A model generated the notes under the pieces. That model made no database searches, was not told the origin of the DNA, and saw only the letters and a program-made list of their open reading frames with translations. A program made the position numbers and the translations under genes. A DNA stretch of 64,000 nucleotides from Pelagibius litoralis. Its GTDB lineage: Bacteria; Pseudomonadota; Alphaproteobacteria; Kiloniellales; DSM-21159. Within the stretch, counting starts at the first letter, position 1; each line of letters begins with the position of its first letter. Where the stretch lies: assembly GCA_029287455.1 (NCBI GenBank), contig JARFRB010000092.1, positions 1-64,000 on the forward strand. Direction: 5' to 3'. This document shows, one piece after another, positions 8,557 to 16,764 of this stretch.

Positions 8557-9444
8557 ATGAATTCCGGAACCCCAATCGATGTGACGCTCCTCCACACGTT
8601 CCGAGCGGTTGTCGAGGAAGGCAGTTTTTCGGCGGCCGGAGCTCGTTTGAACTGTGTTCAGTCCAATGTGACCGCGCGGATCAAACGGCTGGAGGGCCGG
8701 CTCGGGGCGCGGCTTCTCGAGCGTGGGCGCGGCGGCGCCAAAACGACACCCTTCGGGGCGCTGACCTATGACCGTGTTTCGGAAGCTCTGGATGGTCTGT
8801 CCAATATGGAAAACGACCTGCGGGAAGCAGCGGGAAGTTCAAGTGTCCTGAGGCTGGGCGCGATGGAGACAACCGCTGCGGCCCGCCTGCCGAAGGTTCT
8901 TGCCAGCCTTCGGCAACGATGCCCGAAAGCTCAAGTGTCCTTGAAGACAGCCCCGACCGGTCCGCTCCTTGATCTTGTGTGGCGGCACGAGCTCGACGCG
9001 GCCTTCGTCGCGGGCCCAATCGACAAGGATCGCTTCCACGGCGTTCGCGCGTTCAACGAAGAACTGGTCGCGCTTTGGCGATCCGAGACCGCGGGCGACG
9101 ACGGCGAGGTCTCGGATTTGCCCGAGTTGGGCCTGCCGCTGCTCGCTTTTCCGGAAGGGTGCAGCTATCGGGGCAGCGCTCAGGCCTGGCTGAGGTCGGC
9201 CGGGCGCGCCGATGTCTCCGTCACGGAAATGGGGTCTCTGGACGCGATCATTGGCTGCGCCGCCGCCGGGATGGGGCTTTCGGTCGTGCCCCGTGCCGCC
9301 GCGGACAGATCGCCGGAAGCCGCCCAAATGCAATCCTACGCGCTGCCAAAGGCGTTTGGGGACGTGAAGACTTTCCTTATCTGGAGATACGACCGCGAGC
9401 CGGGGCAGACGCTTTCTCGCCTCATCCAGATTCTGCGGTCGTAG
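8557..9444 (+). CDS. LysR-family transcriptional regulator
   Basis: 295 residues with an N-terminal winged helix-turn-helix (about residues 8-66; LLHTFRAVVEEGSFSAAG, then VQSNVTARIKRLEGRLG) and a C-terminal effector domain. A late GCAAAGMGLSVVPR segment is typical of the family. It is divergent from the DMT transporter/nitronate monooxygenase operon, so it is probably its regulator; the inducer is unknown. I chose ATG at 8557 because the protein then starts just before the helix-turn-helix. A TTG at 8521 would add 12 residues and is less likely. The ribosome-binding site is weak for either start. Confidence 0.9.
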   Translation: MNSGTPIDVTLLHTFRAVVEEGSFSAAGARLNCVQSNVTARIKRLEGRLGARLLERGRGGAKTTPFGALTYDRVSEALDGLSNMENDLREAAGSSSVLRLGAMETTAAARLPKVLASLRQRCPKAQVSLKTAPTGPLLDLVWRHELDAAFVAGPIDKDRFHGVRAFNEELVALWRSETAGDDGEVSDLPELGLPLLAFPEGCSYRGSAQAWLRSAGRADVSVTEMGSLDAIIGCAAAGMGLSVVPRAAADRSPEAAQMQSYALPKAFGDVKTFLIWRYDREPGQTLSRLIQILRS

Positions 9445-9529
9445 TTCACCATGGGCGGAGTTGCTTCCGCTGAAACGCTTCGCTGCAAAATCAGCCGTTA
9501 ACGAAGATTGCCTCGCGCCGCGGTTTCAA

Positions 9530-9547
9530 GCACACTCCATGGTGTGC
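9530..9547. repeat. Short inverted repeat upstream of the Cys-repeat protein
   Basis: GCACAC-TCCATG-GTGTGC: six-base perfect arms around a 6-base spacer, 77 bases before the ATG at 9624. It could be an operator or an mRNA hairpin. No T-run follows, so it is not a simple terminator. Confidence 0.3.
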
Positions 9548-9623
9548 GGCTTGCCCTGATCCGAGGCGCTGGGCCGTGCGTCTTACGGGCAGATACAAAA
9601 AAAGCGGAAGGGGAGCATCCACC

Positions 9624-10034
9624 ATGCGCAAGAGTCTTTTGACCTTGGTCGCCGTTTTCGTTCTCACGTTACCCAACCTGGCGCAGGCGCAAAGCATCAT
9701 CGAGCAAGTCACCAAGGCTTGCGAGAATGAGGTCCAGACATACTGCAGCCAGGTGACACCGGGTGAGGGACGTTTGCTGTCCTGTTTCTATGCCCATGAG
9801 GACAAGCTGTCGGTGCAGTGCATTAACGCGCTCTACGATGGCATGGCGGCCTTGGAGCGCGCCGTGGAAGCGATATCCTACGTGGCCAACCAATGCCGCG
9901 ATGACATCGATACGATCTGCGGCGAAACCGTTCCAGGCGAAGGACGCATCGCGACCTGCCTGCTGGACAACAAATCTAAAGTGAGCGCGCCCTGCAGCAT
10001 GGCCATCGACGAGGTTGGGCTGGCCAACAAGTAG
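9624..10034 (+). CDS. Secreted protein with two cysteine-rich (GLG1-like) repeats
   Basis: 136 residues: a signal peptide of about 22 residues (MRKSLLTLVAVFVLTLPNLAQAQ, cut near AQA-QS) followed by two repeats with the pattern C-x3-[VI]-x2-[YI]-C, a PGEGR box, then C-x13-17-C. The PGEGR box occurs twice, at the same place in each repeat. This matches the cysteine-rich repeat named for eukaryotic GLG1, which also occurs in small bacterial periplasmic proteins of unknown role. ATG at 9624 has GGAAGGGGAG upstream. The gene stands alone between the LysR regulator and the coiled-coil operon. Confidence 0.75.
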   Translation: MRKSLLTLVAVFVLTLPNLAQAQSIIEQVTKACENEVQTYCSQVTPGEGRLLSCFYAHEDKLSVQCINALYDGMAALERAVEAISYVANQCRDDIDTICGETVPGEGRIATCLLDNKSKVSAPCSMAIDEVGLANK

Positions 10035-10154
10035 CCCCAAGCGGAACTGCTGTAGCGTTTGAATAGTTTTGGGAGGCGGAGTTTAGCCCGGTGCCTGGGC
10101 TTTCCCGCCTTCCGTTCTCATCCGAAATCCAATATGAACGGGGAGACCGGACAG

Positions 10155-11333
10155 ATGAGCGACCTATCCGCCATGGCGCGGCCGATGCAGTATCTTGATA
10201 AAGCTCTCAATGGCTTACGGGACCTTGGTCTGGTCAAGGATGAAGCGGGGGAGGCCCCGATCACAGCCCTGCTCGATCAGATCGTCGGCCTGGACGAGAG
10301 CAAGGTGACGGTGATCGCCCGCACCCTTAGCCAGATGTCGGTCTTCAACGAAGTGGTGCGCGAGCAGATTGGCGCCATGGAGATCGGCGAACGCTACGAG
10401 GATATCGCGAACGCCTTCGATTCCATCCGCGACGACGCGCGCGGCATGGTCAAGCAGATGGACGATGGCAAGATCGACACCTTAGAGCGTTTGTCGAATG
10501 TATGGCAGAAGGTCACCCGTGGCGACATCGCCACGCGCTTCGACAAGATCAAGGACACCTACCTTGAGGTCTCGCGGGACACCAAGGATCAGATCGAGCG
10601 TGAGCAGGTGATCCTGGACGCCTACCGCGATTTCCGCGGCGCCCTCAAGGAGTCCGAGGTCATGGCTCTAGAGGTGCTCGAACTGGCCGAAGGCAAGCTC
10701 GCCGCCGCGAAGAAGAAGGTGGACGAGGCCGTCACGGCGGTGAACGCCGCGGCCGAGGCCGAACCGGTCGAACGGGCGCGCTTGGAAATGGCGCGCGATG
10801 AAGCGGTGCGCGCGCTCCAGGAGGAAGAGGGCCGCTACCAGATCGCCAAGGACCTCAGCGACAATTTGACCGTTGGCTACAACACCTCCGAGGTGATCAT
10901 GGCGCGGCTGATGCAGACCACGAACGCCAAAGAGCGGGTCTATCAGCAGTCGGTGAGCTTCTTCTCGACCAACGAATCCGTCCTGACCGCCTTGACCGCC
11001 TCATTCACCGGCATGCATGGGCTGCACGAAAGCACCCAGACTCTCAACCGCATGAAGGAGGGGATCAGCGAAAGCCTGGAGACCTTGTCCGAGGTTGGCG
11101 GAAAAATTCAAGAAGAGGCGCTAAAGGCCGGATATGGGCCGACAATTCGCGCTGATGCGGTGCGCAAGCTTGTGGATTCCGTGGTGAACTACCAGGAGCG
11201 CTCGCGAGGCATCATCGAGCAGATGCGCGAGGAGAGCACCCGCAATTCGCAAGAGATTCGCCAGGCCGTGGAAGATGGCAAGCAACGCATGGCGCGCTTG
11301 GTCGAGGACGGGAAGGCGCTCGTCAATGCCTGA
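10155..11333 (+). CDS. Coiled-coil protein, TelA/PspA-like in appearance (function unknown)
   Basis: 392 residues, very helical, with no membrane helix or signal peptide. A long Ala/Glu/Lys-rich coiled coil lies around residues 160-270 and is followed by a Gln/Ser/Thr-rich helical region (LMQTTNAKERVYQQSVSFFS). The general layout recalls TelA/KlaA toxic-anion-resistance proteins and PspA-like membrane-remodelling proteins, but I cannot assign a family with certainty. ATG at 10155 has GGGGAG upstream; the 32-residue extension to 10059 is rejected. It heads a three-gene operon: its stop lies inside the start of the next gene (8-base overlap), which points to translational coupling. Confidence 0.7.
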   Translation: MSDLSAMARPMQYLDKALNGLRDLGLVKDEAGEAPITALLDQIVGLDESKVTVIARTLSQMSVFNEVVREQIGAMEIGERYEDIANAFDSIRDDARGMVKQMDDGKIDTLERLSNVWQKVTRGDIATRFDKIKDTYLEVSRDTKDQIEREQVILDAYRDFRGALKESEVMALEVLELAEGKLAAAKKKVDEAVTAVNAAAEAEPVERARLEMARDEAVRALQEEEGRYQIAKDLSDNLTVGYNTSEVIMARLMQTTNAKERVYQQSVSFFSTNESVLTALTASFTGMHGLHESTQTLNRMKEGISESLETLSEVGGKIQEEALKAGYGPTIRADAVRKLVDSVVNYQERSRGIIEQMREESTRNSQEIRQAVEDGKQRMARLVEDGKALVNA

Positions 11334-12309
11334 GACGGCGGCGCCGTCGTCTGGGTCCGGACCTTCTGGATCCGATCCGGGCGGTGCGGGCAAGAAGCCA
11401 CCGCTTGACGATGTCATGCTCGCCATGGATGTCGTCGACACGCTGCGCTACGCGGACAGCTTGGTGGAGCGTGAACTCTCCTCGGACGAGCGGGACCGCC
11501 AGCTGAAGGAGCGGTTGAGGAAGATTTACGAGTCCCAAGGGCTCGAGGTCACGGACCGTATCCTCGACGAAGGTGTCGCGGCGCTTCGCGAGGATCGCTT
11601 TGTTTACGATCCGCCGAAGAGCGGCGGCGGGCGTTGGCTGGCCATGCTGTGGGTGCGGCGGGGAACCTGGGGCAAGGGGGCCCTCATCGCGCTAGCCATC
11701 CTCGCTGTGTGTGTGGGCGGGTACTATTTCGGCGTGAAGTTGCCGGAAGAGCGCCGGATCGCCGGGCAGGTGGAGGCGCTGACCGTCACCCTGCCCAAGC
11801 TCATCGAGGATGAAGTCAACAGGGTCAGGGCTGTCTCGCAGGTTCCCGAGGCCGTCTCCCGCGCCGAAGGTTTGGCGCGCGAAGGTTTGGCGGCCGCCGA
11901 AGCCGGCGACGCCGAGGCTGCGAGAGCCAAGGCGGAGGCACTTTCGGACCTGCGCAATCAATTGGAGCAGGCCTACACGATCCGGGTCGTTTCACGGCCG
12001 GGAGAGCCCAGCGGTGTCTACCGGATTCCTGACGCGAACCCGGACGCCCGCAATTACTATCTGATTGTCGAGGCAATTGGCCCTGAGGGCGGCGCTTTGA
12101 CCGTCCCGGTGGTCAGTGAGGAGACCGGCGCGACCCAGCTTGCCAATATCTGGGGCGTGCGTGTCGAGGAAGGTGTCTACAACGCGGTCGCGGCGGACAA
12201 GCAGGACGACGGGATCATTCAGCGTAACGTGCTGGGCGAGAAACAGCGTGGCCGGCTTGAGCCGGATTACGCAGTGCCCGTTCAAGGCGGCGCGATATTG
12301 GAGTGGTGA
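11326..12309 (+). CDS. Single-pass membrane protein, possibly DUF6384 (function unknown)
   Basis: 327 residues. A Pro/Ser/Gly-rich start is followed by a soluble helical domain (LDDVMLAMDVVDTLRYADSL, then ERLRKIYESQGLEV), one membrane helix near residues 118-138 (KGALIALAILAVCVGGYYF), a helical stretch and a C-terminal beta-rich domain of about 120 residues starting near TIRVVSRPGEPSG. It resembles proteins I know as DUF6384, from memory only. The C-terminal domain would face the periplasm if the N-terminus is inside. It overlaps the previous gene by 8 bases, and the next gene starts 7 bases after its stop. Confidence 0.65.
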   Translation: MPETAAPSSGSGPSGSDPGGAGKKPPLDDVMLAMDVVDTLRYADSLVERELSSDERDRQLKERLRKIYESQGLEVTDRILDEGVAALREDRFVYDPPKSGGGRWLAMLWVRRGTWGKGALIALAILAVCVGGYYFGVKLPEERRIAGQVEALTVTLPKLIEDEVNRVRAVSQVPEAVSRAEGLAREGLAAAEAGDAEAARAKAEALSDLRNQLEQAYTIRVVSRPGEPSGVYRIPDANPDARNYYLIVEAIGPEGGALTVPVVSEETGATQLANIWGVRVEEGVYNAVAADKQDDGIIQRNVLGEKQRGRLEPDYAVPVQGGAILEW

Positions 12310-12316
12310 GCGGACC

Positions 12317-13735
12317 ATGCTAAGCGGGCTTGAAGTCCTGGGCTCATTCGACGAATTAGCCAGGCAATCGGCTGGGGAGAGCGAAGCAGTCGACCGGGAG
12401 CTTTCGGACCTGACCCGCCGCTTGGTGGAATTGCGGGAAAGCGAAGCAGGCGTTTACCGGACGCTTGCGCGCCTCAGGGTTGGCGATATCGCCGATGGTG
12501 CCCTGTCGCGCGAACTGGACGCGGCGGAGCGGCAAGCCCGGAGCCTCCTCTCAGAGCGTTCTGACGCGACGCGCGAGCTCGACGGGCGGCTCAACGATGC
12601 CGAGGCCGATCGTGTGAACCTTCTGGCCGAGCGGCGCGCGCTGGATGCCAAGGAGGACGAATCCGCCGAGGCGGCGGAAGCGGCGGAGGCCGCGGCGATG
12701 CAGGTCCTGGCGGAAACCCAGGAGTATAAGGATGCAGCCGCCGCCGCGGAGAAGGCAGAGAAAGTGGCCCGCCACGCCGAAGAGAAGGCCGAGTTCGCGC
12801 GGCGCGACCGCGAGACAAAGGGCAAGCCCTACGAGGACGATCCACTTTTCATGTATCTATGGAAGCGCGGCTATGGAACGTCCGACTATGACGCGGGCTT
12901 CATAGCGCGCTTTTTTGACCGGCGCGTGGCGCGTTTGATCGATTACGAGACGGCTCGGCGAAACTACGCCATGCTGTTGGAGATCCCAAAACGGCTGAGT
13001 GAGCACGCCGAGCGGCAGCGCGTGCTTGCCGACGAAGCGGCCGAGCGGGTGGAAGAGATGCAGCAGGCGGCGGCCGATGCCGGGGATGCCGGTGAAAAGC
13101 GCGCTCTGCTCGATAGCTTGCGTGAGAAGATCGCCGACCTGGACTCGAAACTCGAGGCGCTTGAGGCTAGGCGCGATGCGCTTCTGGAAGAAAGGGATGA
13201 GCAAACCCGCGGCGAGGATCCTCACACGCGCGAGGCGCTGAGCTTGATTGAAGCGGCCCTAAAGCGCAAAGACCTCGGGGACCTCAGGGAAAGCGCGCTG
13301 CGTACGCCCTTGCCGGAAGACGACACCCTGGTGGACAAGCTGCGCGATATCGAGCGGGAAGAGAGCGAGATCCGCGAAGAGGTGGAAAAGCAAAAGAAAT
13401 TGCAAGCCGAGCAGCGGAAGCGCCAGCGTGAACTCGAAGGCTTGCGGCGCGAGTACCGTCAGCGCGGCTATGCCAATCAGCCGCTCGATTTTGGAAACAT
13501 GGGAATGCTGAGCATCCTGCTTGGTGAAGTCTTGAACGGCCGCATGTCTCGCGACGGGCTCTGGGATCAACTCGAGCGCCGCCGCAGGGTTCGCGTTCCG
13601 GGAAGCTTAGGAGGCGGCCGCCCCAGACGGTCAGGCGGCATGCGCATGCCCCGAATGCCGCGCGGAGGCTTTGGAGGCGGCTTTGGCTCCCGCCGCTCTG
13701 GCGGCGGCGGGTTCCGGACCGGCGGAAGCTTCTAG
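12317..13735 (+). CDS. Long coiled-coil protein with Gly/Arg/Phe-rich tail (function unknown)
   Basis: 472 residues. Residues 10 to about 180 and 225-390 are strongly predicted coiled coil (Glu/Ala/Arg-rich heptads). A middle segment holds DDPLFMYLWKRGYGTSDYDAGFIARFFDR, likely a small folded unit. The last 50 or so residues are a low-complexity basic tail of RR, GG and GF units (such as RGGFGGGFGSRRSGGGGF), like the flexible tails of TPM-domain membrane proteins. No membrane helix is seen. ATG at 12317 overlaps nothing but follows the previous stop by 7 bases. It closes the operon, ahead of a convergent TerB-like gene. Confidence 0.7.
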   Translation: MLSGLEVLGSFDELARQSAGESEAVDRELSDLTRRLVELRESEAGVYRTLARLRVGDIADGALSRELDAAERQARSLLSERSDATRELDGRLNDAEADRVNLLAERRALDAKEDESAEAAEAAEAAAMQVLAETQEYKDAAAAAEKAEKVARHAEEKAEFARRDRETKGKPYEDDPLFMYLWKRGYGTSDYDAGFIARFFDRRVARLIDYETARRNYAMLLEIPKRLSEHAERQRVLADEAAERVEEMQQAAADAGDAGEKRALLDSLREKIADLDSKLEALEARRDALLEERDEQTRGEDPHTREALSLIEAALKRKDLGDLRESALRTPLPEDDTLVDKLRDIEREESEIREEVEKQKKLQAEQRKRQRELEGLRREYRQRGYANQPLDFGNMGMLSILLGEVLNGRMSRDGLWDQLERRRRVRVPGSLGGGRPRRSGGMRMPRMPRGGFGGGFGSRRSGGGGFRTGGSF

Positions 13736-13813
13736 GTCCGCAGGCGGAACCGCGCGGCCCGGCGGGTGGCGGCTATTTCCGGGCCATTGCGCGCAGTTAG
13801 CCGAGCCGAGCCG

Positions 13814-14641
13814 TCACACGGCCACCGTCGCCGTAACGCCGAGCCGCCGGTGGATCTCCGCGACCATATCGCTGGTGAGGCCTAGCCCTCGGGCAAGTGC
13901 CCTGAGGTAGGTCTTCTCCGCATCGGTATCCACTTCAATCGCCAGAAGCGAGGCGGCGTAGGCTTGCACGCCCGTATCCTTGTCCGGCACGGCCCGGATC
14001 AAGCCATCCAGATCTATGGGGCGGCGGAGCTGGTCGAGGATGTAGTCGCGCGCCTCTTGGTCGGCGCCGACTTCGTTTAGGCGTTGACTGAGGCGGCTCA
14101 ATTCCTCGCCGTCCACGACCCCGTCGGCCTTCATAGCATTGACGATCGCAAGCAGCAGAACGTCCGCGCGGTCTTGCAGGATCTTCTCCTCGCGGGTGTC
14201 TTCCGGCTCGCGCAGGCCAAGCGGTAGGTCCCTGGCGGCCGGCGCCGCTCCTTGCGGGTTCTGGTCCTTCGTCATGACGGAGTAGGCGAGACTGCCGAGC
14301 AGCGCCAGGGCACCGCCGCCCAGCGCACCTTTCATGGCGCCACTGCCGCCGCCGAGGAAGGCGCCGGCAAGCGCGGCGAGACCGCCAATGGCAAGGGGAT
14401 TTCCCTGCTTCACCGACCGCGTGGCGCCGCCCAGCATCTCCTGTGCCTTACCCCCGAGACCGCTGAGGCCGAGGTTGCCGAGAATGCTGCCGCCGCTCCC
14501 CGCACCGCCGAGCAATTGCCCAAGGATGTCGTTGGCACCGCCCAAGCCTTCTTCGCTCATCGCGTGACGAACGCGGGTCTCGCCGGAGCGAGTTGCTCCT
14601 GCCTGCAACAAGCTGCCCAATAGATCTTGCGTATTGATCAT
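13814..14641 (-). CDS. TerB-like / DUF533 (YebE family) membrane protein
   Basis: 275 residues. The N-terminal half is Gly/Leu-rich (GGANDILGQLLGGAGSGG) with hydrophobic stretches around residues 90-125, likely one or two membrane segments. The C-terminal half is an all-helical TerB-like fold beginning near DRADVLLLAIVNAMKADGVVDGEE, the acidic metal-binding-like helix pair typical of TerB/DUF533. YebE in E. coli belongs to this family and responds to envelope stress; TerB proteins are linked to tellurite and phage stress. ATG at 14641 is preceded by GGGAGAAAGAG. It lies end to end with the coiled-coil operon and downstream of the LysM gene. Confidence 0.82.
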   Translation of the reverse strand: MINTQDLLGSLLQAGATRSGETRVRHAMSEEGLGGANDILGQLLGGAGSGGSILGNLGLSGLGGKAQEMLGGATRSVKQGNPLAIGGLAALAGAFLGGGSGAMKGALGGGALALLGSLAYSVMTKDQNPQGAAPAARDLPLGLREPEDTREEKILQDRADVLLLAIVNAMKADGVVDGEELSRLSQRLNEVGADQEARDYILDQLRRPIDLDGLIRAVPDKDTGVQAYAASLLAIEVDTDAEKTYLRALARGLGLTSDMVAEIHRRLGVTATVAV

Positions 14642-14700
14642 TGTCTCTTTCTCCCGCATGTAGTGCCCTGATCGGTCTCGCGCCGCGGGCGGAGGGAAAA

Positions 14701-15141
14701 TTAAGTGAGGCGGGGGATGCGCAGCACCTGACCCGGATAGATCTTGTCAGGGTCTTTCAGCATCGGCTTATTGGCTTCGAAGATTCTTGTGTACTTGCTG
14801 CCGTCCCCGTAGTTGGTCTCGGCGATCTTCCAAAGTGTGTCGCCGGAGGCCACGGTGTGAAAGATTGCTTCTGGCTCGGGGTTCGTGACCTCTATGCTCT
14901 CCTCGACCTCGGAGACCCCAGCCACGTTGCCCACCGCCAAGACGATCTTTTCCTTGGTCTCCTGGTCGGCTGCCGTCCCGGAAACGCGGACCTTCTCCCC
15001 TTCGACGGAGACTTCAAGGTCTTCGCTATCGAGGCCCAAGTCGGCGACCTGCTGCTTCAGGGCTTCGGACTCGGACTCCTTCTCGCCGCCACCGATCCCC
15101 AGCATCTCGCCCGCCGATTTCACGAAACTGAACAGACCCAT
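14701..15141 (-). CDS. BON-LysM protein (Kbp/YgaU-like)
   Basis: 146 residues with no signal peptide. After a short amphipathic start (MGLFSFVKSAGEMLG), a BON domain spans about residues 28-86 and a LysM domain about 92-143 (HTVASGDTLWKIAETNYGDG through YPGQVLRIPRL). This BON+LysM arrangement and the 146-residue size match E. coli Kbp (YgaU), a potassium-binding protein. ATG at 15141 has the strong site GAGGAGGTGGG. It probably forms a unit with the TerB-like gene 59 bases downstream. Confidence 0.88.
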   Translation of the reverse strand: MGLFSFVKSAGEMLGIGGGEKESESEALKQQVADLGLDSEDLEVSVEGEKVRVSGTAADQETKEKIVLAVGNVAGVSEVEESIEVTNPEPEAIFHTVASGDTLWKIAETNYGDGSKYTRIFEANKPMLKDPDKIYPGQVLRIPRLT

Positions 15142-15261
15142 ACCCACCTCCTCGGTTCTCCAAATGCAGAAAATCTTGGCCGCTTGTTTGCCAAACAGCG
15201 TTCGGCGCGGCCAAGCCGCACCAACCAATAGGATACTGATGTAGGTCGTTTTTCGACTTGA

Positions 15262-16764
15262 TCAAAGTGAAGAGTCAATGACTCGCGCCCGATCGCGCGC
15301 GCTTGCCATGGAGAGGAAGGCGGCGTGGCTCCACGCTAAGTCCTTGGCGGAGGTCTGCTGGCCCGTCGCGGGGTCGAATTGTTCGGAAAGCTGGCCCTCG
15401 GTACCAACGGTCTTTCTCGCGAACGCCAGGATCGCGTCGCCTTTAGCGAAGGCCCGGCCCCAGACCCGCCGTCTTCCTTCGGCGGCGAGGGCGCCGGTCT
15501 CGTCGAAAAGAACGCCGGTTTCCGCGCCCAATAGTTCATCGAGGAAGTCGCGGTTTTCGCTCACCCTGCGCAAAGCCCCGCCGGCGGCAGTGAGTTCCGC
15601 CAGCTTGTAGTGAAACTCCGCGGCCGCGAAAGTCGTGATGTACCAGGCGCCACCGCCGGCATAGACATCGCCCGGATAGCGCCCGGCGGCGAATCCGGCG
15701 CTGTCGGGCGGGATCGCGAAGGCTTGGCGATAATGCGCTTCAAGTCGCCCGACGGTCGCTTGCACGCGAGGGTCCAGCACACTGTGAGGACCCCCCGGAA
15801 ACTCCACGTGTAGGACTGCCAGAATCGCCGCCATGTCGAGATCGTTTCCTCGCCCGTGGGCGGGATTGTCGTTGGACTGCCCGATGCCGTGAGCGAGGTA
15901 GTGGCCGTCCTGCGCCGACCAAAGGCCGCCCAGTTCCTCCAAAAGAGCCGTTGCCTCCGCCGCGCAGGCTTGGCCGAATTCGCTCAGCCCCTCCGCTTCG
16001 GCGAGCCCCTGCCCAAGACGCAAGGCCGCGCATTGGACAAGACAGGTGTCATAGTGGCGGCCAAGGCGCTCTTCCCAAAGGTCGTAGCCTTGGGCTCGGG
16101 CCTGTGCCAAGACGGACCTCACGTCGTGCCAAAGAAGCCGTTGCATGGCCTGTTCGGCGAGGGACCCGTGGGGGCGGGGCCGAAGGTGATGGATTTGGCG
16201 CAGGTGGCGATCCACGGCAAGCGCGCGCAGGGCCGGGCCGTCGTGCTGCGGGCGTGCCCAAAGTTGCCGGTCCAAGGTGCCGTCCGGGTTGAAGCGGACC
16301 TCGCCATCGACAGCCGCCCCATGAACTTTGGCCAAATCCTCGGGCGGGCGCAGGAACTTGCGAACCTTCGGCGCGACCGCCGAGTCGTCCCAGGTGCTTG
16401 CTGCCTTGCGCCCGTCGAGCCGGGTCAGGTCCAGGCTGAAGCGCACGAAATTCTCGAAGCGCCGGACCCAGGGTGTGGCGGCACCACGTTCCACCACAAG
16501 CGCGGTCGCCGCACCCATAATCAAGGCCGAGTCCCTCAGCCAATGGAAGAAATAGTCCGGCTCCGGATCCCAGTTCGCCAGGCGGGTCGAGGCCACGACC
16601 GAGCCGGGGCGGGGGACGACGCGTTGCCCGAAATCCGGGCGGTGCTTCACGATGTTCGTCGCCGAGACCGCCCGGCCCATCTCCTTGGCCGAAACCACGC
16701 GCTGCCGCGCGATCCAGGTCTCGAGGCCCAATTCGCCGCCGGGGTCAGACGAGGGCCGGCTCAT
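15262..16764 (-). CDS. Glycoside hydrolase family 15 (glucoamylase/glucodextranase-like)
   Basis: 500 residues, no signal peptide. GH15 landmarks are present in order: DYFFHWLRDSALIM near residue 70, YDLWEERLGRHYDT with the likely catalytic acid Glu, RGNDLDMAAILAVLHVE, RYPGDVYAGGGAWYITT, and near the end LSEQFDPATGQQTSAKDLAWSHAAFL with the second catalytic Glu. GH15 enzymes release glucose from alpha-glucans (some act on trehalose or dextran) by inversion. Lack of a signal peptide puts it in the cytoplasm. Its ATG at 16764 overlaps the end of the GH144-like gene by 20 bases. Partner genes on beta-glucan make its real substrate an open question. Confidence 0.9.
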   Translation of the reverse strand: MSRPSSDPGGELGLETWIARQRVVSAKEMGRAVSATNIVKHRPDFGQRVVPRPGSVVASTRLANWDPEPDYFFHWLRDSALIMGAATALVVERGAATPWVRRFENFVRFSLDLTRLDGRKAASTWDDSAVAPKVRKFLRPPEDLAKVHGAAVDGEVRFNPDGTLDRQLWARPQHDGPALRALAVDRHLRQIHHLRPRPHGSLAEQAMQRLLWHDVRSVLAQARAQGYDLWEERLGRHYDTCLVQCAALRLGQGLAEAEGLSEFGQACAAEATALLEELGGLWSAQDGHYLAHGIGQSNDNPAHGRGNDLDMAAILAVLHVEFPGGPHSVLDPRVQATVGRLEAHYRQAFAIPPDSAGFAAGRYPGDVYAGGGAWYITTFAAAEFHYKLAELTAAGGALRRVSENRDFLDELLGAETGVLFDETGALAAEGRRRVWGRAFAKGDAILAFARKTVGTEGQLSEQFDPATGQQTSAKDLAWSHAAFLSMASARDRARVIDSSL

